Positions 21,555 to 22,556 of a DNA stretch of 22,556 nt are shown here, one piece after another; positions within the stretch are counted from its first letter, which is position 1, and every line of letters starts with the position of its first letter. This DNA is from an uncultured Sutterella sp. (GTDB lineage: Bacteria; Pseudomonadota; Gammaproteobacteria; Burkholderiales; Burkholderiaceae_F). The notes under the pieces were generated by a model, which was not told the DNA's origin, did no database searches, and was given only the letters and a program-made list of their open reading frames with translations. Both the position numbers and the translations under genes were made by a program. The DNA lies in NCBI GenBank assembly GCA_934255515.1, contig CAKQON010000024.1, forward strand, positions 1 to 22,556, written 5' to 3'.

Positions 21555-21592
21555 CCATGAAGGTCAAATTAAATTAGATGATTGTTCTTTTT

Positions 21593-21611
21593 GGATAAAA
21601 TTTAATTATCC
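21593..21611. repeat. AT-rich palindrome after the ABC permease
   Basis: GGATAA (21593-21598) and TTATCC (21606-21611) enclose AATTTAA, itself nearly symmetric. Five T residues precede it on the plus strand. On the minus strand it could be a weak terminator, but no minus-strand gene lies upstream. It may be part of the junction between the island and the IS remnant. Confidence 0.35.
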
Positions 21612-21688
21612 TGAGTTCCATAGCAGATTTCGTTTCTACACGGGAAGTGAACCACTGCCAACCTCTCTAATTTCGGTGAGTTGCAGTT

Positions 21689-21725
21689 AAAACGGCGATT
21701 TGGCTTGCAGTCAAATCGCCGTTTT
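21689..21725. terminator. 14-bp hairpin between the ABC exporter and the transposase remnant
   Basis: AAAACGGCGATTTG (21689-21702) and CAAATCGCCGTTTT (21712-21725) form a perfect 14-bp stem with a 9-nt loop and T-tracts in the stem on both strands. It can terminate the plus-strand arm or shield the transposase gene from outside reading, a common device near IS ends. The rest of 21555-21770 is AT-rich and holds no gene I can support. Confidence 0.75.
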
Positions 21726-21770
21726 AGTAAAATGTAGTAGCAATATTTGCTTTAGCCTACATTCCGCATT

Positions 21771-22475
21771 ATGCACATCGCCATCAACATCAGCAACGGC
21801 ATTCCCTATGCCACCGTCATGACCTCCGTTCGAGAAGGGAAAACCGTCAAAAAGAAGTCGGTCGTGTATCTCGGTCGAGTCCTTGACGAAGAGCGTGGGA
21901 TTTACAAGTCCGCTGAACGCGGAGTTTTTTCCTACGACCTTCGCACCAACACGTTTGGCCAAGCTCCGGCTGATTTTGTCCCGCAGATTCGACGCAAGAA
22001 TGCTCGTCCTACTTACATCGTTGACTTCGGCGATGCCTTTCTGTTCAATTCTCTCATTGAAAAATTCGGCCTTTTGCCTGCGTTAGAGGCGATACCGTAT
22101 GGCAACCCTGACTCGTTTCGTGCTCTTCTGCTTTACTACATGCTTGAGTCACGAAGCAATGCTCAGGCTGAAGTGTGGTGGGAAGGGAGCTATGCACGAA
22201 TTCTTTTTCCCAACGCCAATCTGACGACGCAGCGCATCAACAGCATGCTTGAGGCGTTGGGGCGAGAGGATGTTTTGCGAGCATTCTTTGGCGCCTACCT
22301 GAAGCACCTGGGCAGCAATGCGCGTTCTGAAGCCAACATCCTCATCGACAGCACCGGATTGCCCAACAGCATTCGTTTTCCGCTGACTGCCATCAGCAAT
22401 CACAATGGTGAGATCTCTGAGGAAGTTCGCCTGATTTATGTTGTCCAACAGGGAACTCGACTCCCCATTTATTAA
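21771..22475 (+). pseudogene. Truncated DDE transposase, IS4/IS1634-like
   Basis: The 234-residue N-terminal part of a DDE transposase. The start MHIAINISNGIPYATVMTSVREGK and VVYLGRVLDEERGIYKSAERGVFSYDL is typical of IS1634-like proteins, and LIDSTGLPN carries the first catalytic Asp. After EVRLIYVVQQGTRLPIY, where the family continues for several hundred residues with the other catalytic Asp and Glu, two stop codons follow (TAA TAG at 22473-22478). Base content is lower in GC than the neighbours. The copy cannot be active alone. Whether it was cut by a deletion or by another insertion at about 22470 cannot be told from 80 remaining bases. Family assignment is from memory of the motifs. Confidence 0.7.
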
Positions 22476-22556
22476 TAGTCTCGCCAAATAGGTTTACGAA
22501 AAGTGCTAAATAAAGGCCGTATACGAGTACACCCTTTATAAAAACAATTATTCCTT
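22476..22556. other. AT-rich end of window after the broken transposase
   Basis: These 81 bases are AT-rich, do not continue the transposase in any frame I can recognise, and hold no gene. They may be the edge of a second mobile element that interrupted the transposase, but no terminal repeat can be confirmed within the window. Confidence 0.3.

Noticed and set aside
1..22556. CRISPR arrays, tRNA or rRNA genes
   Set aside because: No regularly spaced repeats and no tRNA- or rRNA-like stretch were seen on either strand by eye.

Overview
The window comes from a GC-rich Gram-negative bacterium. Protein likeness and gene order (trmJ followed by cysE, UPF0114, a fused IspD-IspF, MipA/OmpV and FadL barrels) suggest an anaerobic gut betaproteobacterium of the Sutterella type. 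This placement is inferred from family knowledge; no database was searched.

Left part (1-5657), mostly housekeeping: a FadL-type outer-membrane channel and a UPF0114/YqhA membrane protein on the minus strand, each followed by a hairpin terminator. Then come ispDF (isoprenoid synthesis), trmJ (tRNA 2'-O-methylation) and cysE (first step of cysteine synthesis) on the plus strand.

Middle part (5658-8346): a radical-SAM protein that looks like a strongly diverged HutW/ChuW paralogue and has a perfect Fur-box-like palindrome just upstream. It is followed by a strong terminator and a MipA/OmpV outer-membrane protein preceded by two abutting palindromes.

Core (8445-18501, minus strand): ten co-directional, tightly packed genes. 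In transcription order they are hutW (anaerobic heme-opening radical-SAM methyltransferase with an unusual Met-rich C-terminal extension), a TonB-dependent receptor, an ECF-type S component, EcfT, a fused double-ATPase EcfAA', hutX (cytosolic heme carrier), a flavodoxin, exbB, exbD and tonB. Read together this is a complete path: outer-membrane uptake energised by its own TonB-ExbB-ExbD, inner-membrane uptake by an ECF transporter instead of the usual periplasmic-binding-protein HutBCD importer, cytosolic binding by HutX, and oxygen-independent opening of the porphyrin by HutW with electrons plausibly from the flavodoxin.

Divergent arm (18763-21554, plus strand): a DtxR/MntR-family metalloregulator, a second flavodoxin paralogous to the first, and a YadG/YadH-like ABC-2 exporter. 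The 261-bp divergent region carries two opposed sigma70-like promoters, a Fur-like 15-bp palindrome, a 22-bp imperfect dyad and two leader hairpins, so iron or metal control of both arms is likely.

Right end (21555-22556): a hairpin, then an IS4/IS1634-like transposase that stops at 234 residues, well short of its family. An insertion-sequence remnant therefore borders the island.

The main candidate for a little-described system is the TonB receptor + ECF importer + HutX/HutW + flavodoxin heme pathway, together with its Fur-box-linked HutW paralogue.
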